Assembly (NCBI GenBank): GCA_030604165.1
Contig: JAUVWK010000072.1
Location: forward strand, 1-10,216
Direction: 5' to 3'
Length of the DNA: 10,216 bases
DNA from: Alphaproteobacteria bacterium
GTDB lineage: Bacteria; Pseudomonadota; Alphaproteobacteria; UBA828
Positions 7,500-10,216 of the stretch are shown here, piece by piece; position 1 is the first letter of the stretch; every line of letters starts with the position of its first letter. Below the pieces are notes generated by a model that searched no databases, was not told the origin of the DNA, and saw only the letters and a list, made by a program, of their open reading frames with translations. The position numbers and the translations under genes were made by a program.

Positions 7500-8320
7500 A
7501 CGAGACCGTAGCGGTGCCGGCGTCCTCGGGCTCTGCGGCGCGCGCCGCGCCGCAACTCTCCGCGTTGGTGGTCGCGCACAATGAAGCGGAGCAGCTCGCC
7601 GCGTGCCTCCAGACTTTGGGCTTCGCCGACGAGATCGTTGTCGTGCTCGACCGCTGCACGGACGCCTCCAAGCAAATCGCCAGCGAGTTTACCGAGTGCA
7701 TCGTCGAAGGCGCCTGGCCCATCGAGGGCCCGCGCCGCCATGCCGGGATCGCGGTTTGCAGCGGCGACTGGATCCTGGAGGTGGACGCCGACGAGCGCGT
7801 CCCCGAGGCGCTCGCCTGGGAGATCCGCGCGACCATCGCGGGCGCTAAACCCGGTTATTTTTTGATCCCGTTCGACAACTACATCGGCGATCGTTTGGTG
7901 CGCCATGGCTGGGGCGGGTCCTGGGGCGTGATGGCCGCGCCGCGGCTGTTCACGCCCGGCGCCAAGCAGTGGGGCGAGCAGAGAATTCATCCGGCGCTGC
8001 GCCTGCAAGGCACCAAGCGCCGGCTCAAGACCGCCATGCGCCACTATGTGGACCGCGACCTTTCCGACATGATGAACCGTCTGCAGCGCTATTCGGACGC
8101 GCGGGCCGCCGACCTGAGGGCGGCCGGCGAGCCGCTGCCGCCGCTGTGGTGGGTGTTGCGCCGCAGCCTCTCCCGCTTTCTCAAATGCTACGTGGCTCGC
8201 CGCGGCTTTCGCGAGGGCGGCTGGGGCTTCGCGATCGCGCTGATGGCGGCGCTTTTTCCGCTGATCGCGCATCTCAAGGCGTCGCTCGGCACGCCGCGTA
8301 GCGACCCAGCCGAGCGCTGA
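7496..8320 (+). CDS. GT2 family glycosyltransferase, WaaE-like layout
   Basis: This is a 274-residue inverting GT-A glycosyltransferase. After a short Ala/Ser-rich N-terminus comes LSALVVAHNEAEQLAACLQT with the HNE motif (residues 28-30), then VVVLDRCTDAS in place of the usual 'DSxSTDGT', EGPRRHAG, and the metal-binding DxD in EVDADERV (Asp97, Asp99). The C-terminal third has RHYVDRDLSDMMNRLQRYSD, typical of the WaaE/KdtX branch, and a hydrophobic segment WGFAIALMAALFPLIAHLKA (about 243-262) likely to bind or cross the inner membrane. WaaE-type proteins add a glucose to heptose I of the LPS core, which fits the GT9 neighbour, but donor and acceptor here are inference. The ATG overlaps the previous TGA in ATGA; a 21-base gap follows before the next gene. 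Confidence 0.9.
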   Translation: MNETVAVPASSGSAARAAPQLSALVVAHNEAEQLAACLQTLGFADEIVVVLDRCTDASKQIASEFTECIVEGAWPIEGPRRHAGIAVCSGDWILEVDADERVPEALAWEIRATIAGAKPGYFLIPFDNYIGDRLVRHGWGGSWGVMAAPRLFTPGAKQWGEQRIHPALRLQGTKRRLKTAMRHYVDRDLSDMMNRLQRYSDARAADLRAAGEPLPPLWWVLRRSLSRFLKCYVARRGFREGGWGFAIALMAALFPLIAHLKASLGTPRSDPAER

Positions 8321-8327
8321 GGCCGGC

Positions 8328-8332
8328 GGAGG
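8328..8332 (+). promoter_or_regulatory. Ribosome binding site that selects a GTG start
   Basis: GGAGG sits in the 21-base gap after the GT2 stop, 9 bases before the GTG at 8342. The ATG at 8351 would be 18 bases away, so GTG is the better start, with TTG at 8348 a weaker option. Confidence 0.65.
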
Positions 8333-8341
8333 CGTGCGCCG

Positions 8342-9376
8342 GTGCGTTTGATGCAGGCCATTGCCGGCGGCCGTCACGGCGGGGCGGAGGCCTTTTTCGT
8401 CCGGCTCGCGGGCGCCCTGGCCCGGGCCGGTGTGGAGCAGCGCCTTCTGGTGCGCCGCGGCCGTCCGTGGCTCGCGTCTCTGACGGCGCTGGGGCTCGAG
8501 CCGGTGGAGCTGCGCTTTGGCGGCCTGTTCGATCTTGGCACCGGGGCGCGCTTCCGGCGCGAGATCGAGACCTTCGCGCCCGACCTGGTGCTCACCTGGA
8601 TGAACCGGGCGACCCGCGTTTGCCCGGCGCCGGGTGGGAGGCGACGCTTCGTCCATGTGGCGCGTCTCGGCGGCTATTACGATCTCAAATATTACCGCCG
8701 CTGCGATCATTTGATTGCCAATACCGCCGCGATCGTGACCTACATCCGGGGGCGAAATTGGCCGGCGGAGCGCGTGCACTATGTGCCGAATTTCGTCGCC
8801 GCCGTGCCCGGCCCGCCGCTGCCGCGCGGTGGCCTGGAGACCCCCGACGGCGCCCCGCTCGTACTCGCGCTCGGGCGGCTGCACCGCAACAAGGCGTTCG
8901 ATCTGCTGCTCGCCGCCATGGCGCGGTTGCCCGAGGTCTATCTTTGGCTGGCCGGCGAAGGCCCCGAACGCGCGGCGCTCGAGCGCCAGGCGGGCGCTCT
9001 CGGGCTGCGGGACCGCGTGCGTTTCTTGGGTTGGCGCGACGATGTGGCGGCGTTGTTCGCCGCGGCCGACATCTTCGCCTGCCCGTCGCGTATCGAGCCG
9101 CTTGGCAATGTGGTGATCGAAGCCTGGGCGCATCGCGTGCCCGTGGTCGCCGCCGCCAGCGCAGGCCCCGCGGCGCTGCTCACGCCCGGCGAGACCGGCC
9201 TGCTGGTGCCGCTCGAGGATGCCGAGGCGCTGGCCACTTCGATTCAGACTCTGATCGGCACGCCCGCCTTGGCCGAGCGCTTGCGTGCGGCGGGGCGCGA
9301 AGCCTATGAGCAGAGCTACACCGAGGCGGCGGTGGTCGAACAATATTGCCGTTTCTTCGCCCGGGTGGCGGCCTGA
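8342..9376 (+). CDS. GT4 family glycosyltransferase
   Basis: This is a 344-residue retaining GT-B enzyme, probably acting on a surface glycan on the cytoplasmic face of the inner membrane. The N-terminal domain begins MRLMQAIAGGRHGGAEAFF with the glycine loop GGRHGGAE (residues 9-16). HVARLGGYYDLKYYRRCDHL and VHYVPNFVAA lead to the hinge. The C-terminal donor domain shows LGRLHRNKAFDLLLAA (Arg179 and Lys184, the usual phosphate-binding pair), WLAGEGPERAALE, VRFLGWRDDVAALFAAADIF, and the E-x7-E in RIEPLGNVVIEAW (Glu252, Glu260), then GETGLLVP. Translation from GTG is supported by GGAGG upstream. The stop TGA at 9374-9376 shares one base with the ATG of the asparagine synthase gene. It differs clearly from the GT4-like gene at 5512, so the two are not a recent duplication. 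Sugar specificity is unknown. Confidence 0.93.
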   Translation: MRLMQAIAGGRHGGAEAFFVRLAGALARAGVEQRLLVRRGRPWLASLTALGLEPVELRFGGLFDLGTGARFRREIETFAPDLVLTWMNRATRVCPAPGGRRRFVHVARLGGYYDLKYYRRCDHLIANTAAIVTYIRGRNWPAERVHYVPNFVAAVPGPPLPRGGLETPDGAPLVLALGRLHRNKAFDLLLAAMARLPEVYLWLAGEGPERAALERQAGALGLRDRVRFLGWRDDVAALFAAADIFACPSRIEPLGNVVIEAWAHRVPVVAAASAGPAALLTPGETGLLVPLEDAEALATSIQTLIGTPALAERLRAAGREAYEQSYTEAAVVEQYCRFFARVAA

Positions 9377-10216
9377 TGTGCGGCATCGCGGGCCTGGCGA
9401 GCTTCGATGGCGCGCCGGTCGATGAGCGGGTGCTCGATGCCATGACCGAGGCGCTGGCCCATCGCGGCCCGGACGGGCGCGGGCGCTACGCCGCGGCCGG
9501 CGTCGGCCTGGCGCACACGCGGCTCGCGATCATCGACCTGGAAGGTGGCGATCAACCGTTCGAAGACGGCGCCGGCGCGGCCCTGGTCGCCAATGCGGAG
9601 ATCTACAATCATGTCGAGCTGCGCGCGCAATTGTCGGCGGCGCACTTTGCCACGCGCTCCGACTGCGAGGCGCCGCTCAGGCTCTATGGCCGCGACGGCC
9701 TCGACTTCGCCGCCGGGCTGCGCGGTATGTATGCCATCGCCTTGCACGACCGGAACCGGGAGCACCTCGTGCTGGCGCGCGATCCCTTTGGCATCAAGCC
9801 GCTTTATTATGCCGAGACGCCGGCGGGCCTCGCCTTCGCCTCCGAGCCGCGGGCGCTCCTCGCCGGCGGCGGCGTGGCGGCCAAGATTGCACCGCAGGGG
9901 CGCGACGAATTGCTGGCGTTGCAGTTCACCACCGGCCGCGAGACCATCTTTTCCGGCATCCACCGCCTGCTGCCGGGCGAGACCATCGTGGTGCGGGCCG
10001 GGCGCATCGTCGAGCGCCGTTCCATCGCCGCGTTGCCCGAGGGCGGCCCGCAAGCGCTGGGCGAGGCCGAGGCGCTCGAGCGCCTCGATCGCGCCCTGAT
10101 GGATAGCGTCGCGGTGCATCAGCGCGCGGACGTGCCCTATGGCATGTTTCTCTCCGGCGGTATCGACAGTTCGGCCTTGCTGGCGGTTATGGCGCGGCTC
10201 AACGAGCGGCCGGTGC
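9376..10216 (+). CDS. asnB: Glutamine-hydrolysing asparagine synthase family protein, 5' part (3' end outside window)
   Basis: Family enzymes use glutamine-derived ammonia and ATP to amidate aspartate or, in some polysaccharide clusters, a sugar acid. About 280 codons are visible and no stop occurs before the edge; family members are usually 550-650 residues. The glutaminase domain starts MCGIAG, so Cys2 becomes the N-terminal nucleophile after Met removal. It continues with HRGPDGRGRY, HTRLAIIDL, ANAEIYNHVELR (residues 72-83), SDCEAPLRLYG, LRGMYAIALHD, LARDPFGIKPLYYAE and FASEPRALL. The synthetase domain begins with VPYGMFLSGGIDSSALLAVM; SGGIDSS (260-266) is the ATP pyrophosphatase loop. The canonical NGE of the oxyanion hole reads N73-A74-E75. 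It overlaps the preceding GT4 gene by one base, so it belongs to the glycan operon. A separate role in general asparagine supply cannot be excluded. Confidence 0.93.
   Translation, partial: MCGIAGLASFDGAPVDERVLDAMTEALAHRGPDGRGRYAAAGVGLAHTRLAIIDLEGGDQPFEDGAGAALVANAEIYNHVELRAQLSAAHFATRSDCEAPLRLYGRDGLDFAAGLRGMYAIALHDRNREHLVLARDPFGIKPLYYAETPAGLAFASEPRALLAGGGVAAKIAPQGRDELLALQFTTGRETIFSGIHRLLPGETIVVRAGRIVERRSIAALPEGGPQALGEAEALERLDRALMDSVAVHQRADVPYGMFLSGGIDSSALLAVMARLNERPV

Noticed and set aside
7400..9343. A 647-codon open frame on the minus strand covering the GT2 and GT4 genes.
   Set aside because: Its translation has no recognisable family, is rich in Arg, Ala, His and Gln, and lies opposite two genes with full motif sets. 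Long antisense frames are expected where third codon positions are nearly all G or C.
9316..10119. A 267-codon minus-strand frame opposite the asparagine synthase gene.
   Set aside because: It is a shadow frame; the plus strand carries MCGIAG, HRGPDG and SGGIDSS.
1..10216. Mobile elements, CRISPR arrays, tRNA or rRNA genes, toxin-antitoxin or defence genes.
   Set aside because: Coding genes cover almost the whole window, base composition is even, and no repeat array, inverted-repeat ends, transposase motif or RNA-like fold was seen.

Overview
The window is very GC-rich, with strong G/C preference at third codon positions. It looks like a chromosomal segment of an alphaproteobacterium, plausibly Rhodospirillales-like. 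The main reason is the neighbour pair glyS (separate beta-subunit type glycyl-tRNA synthetase) followed by ppdK, an arrangement I associate with alphaproteobacteria; the gene content and codon style agree. This placement is inference, as no taxonomic marker is present. Coding density is near complete. I see no tRNA, rRNA, insertion sequence, phage gene, CRISPR array or origin, and no gene-free stretch longer than 143 bases.

Left block (1-4427, plus strand): the 3' part of glyS, cut by the window edge, then after 23 bases a full-length ppdK for pyruvate phosphate dikinase with all expected catalytic motifs. The two are probably co-transcribed. Middle (4451-5368, minus strand): a YgfZ/Caf17-type folate-binding protein linked to Fe-S enzyme upkeep, convergent with ppdK and divergent from everything to its right.

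Right block (5512 to the window end, plus strand): five tightly packed genes. They are a GT-B glycosyltransferase of GT4 type, a GT9 heptosyltransferase-like enzyme, a GT2 enzyme with a DxD motif and a hydrophobic C-terminal segment (WaaE-like layout), a second GT4 enzyme, and a glutamine-dependent asparagine synthase that runs off the right edge. Three junctions are stop/start overlaps and the fourth has 21 bases, so this reads as one operon. The mix of GT9, GT2 and GT4 enzymes suggests assembly of lipopolysaccharide core or another surface glycan. In that setting the AsnB homologue could either make asparagine or amidate a sugar acid.

The only sizeable intergenic region is the 143-base divergent gap 5369-5511. 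It holds a good sigma70-like promoter (TTGGCA, 17 bases, TATAAG) placed so close to the ATG at 5512 that the transcript would be leaderless or nearly so. It also holds two copies of the near-palindrome CTTGGCAAGG exactly 30 bases apart, the second covering the -35 box. That operator-like arrangement is the most interesting unexplained structure here. I found no convincing evidence of a wholly new biological system; the genes belong to known families.
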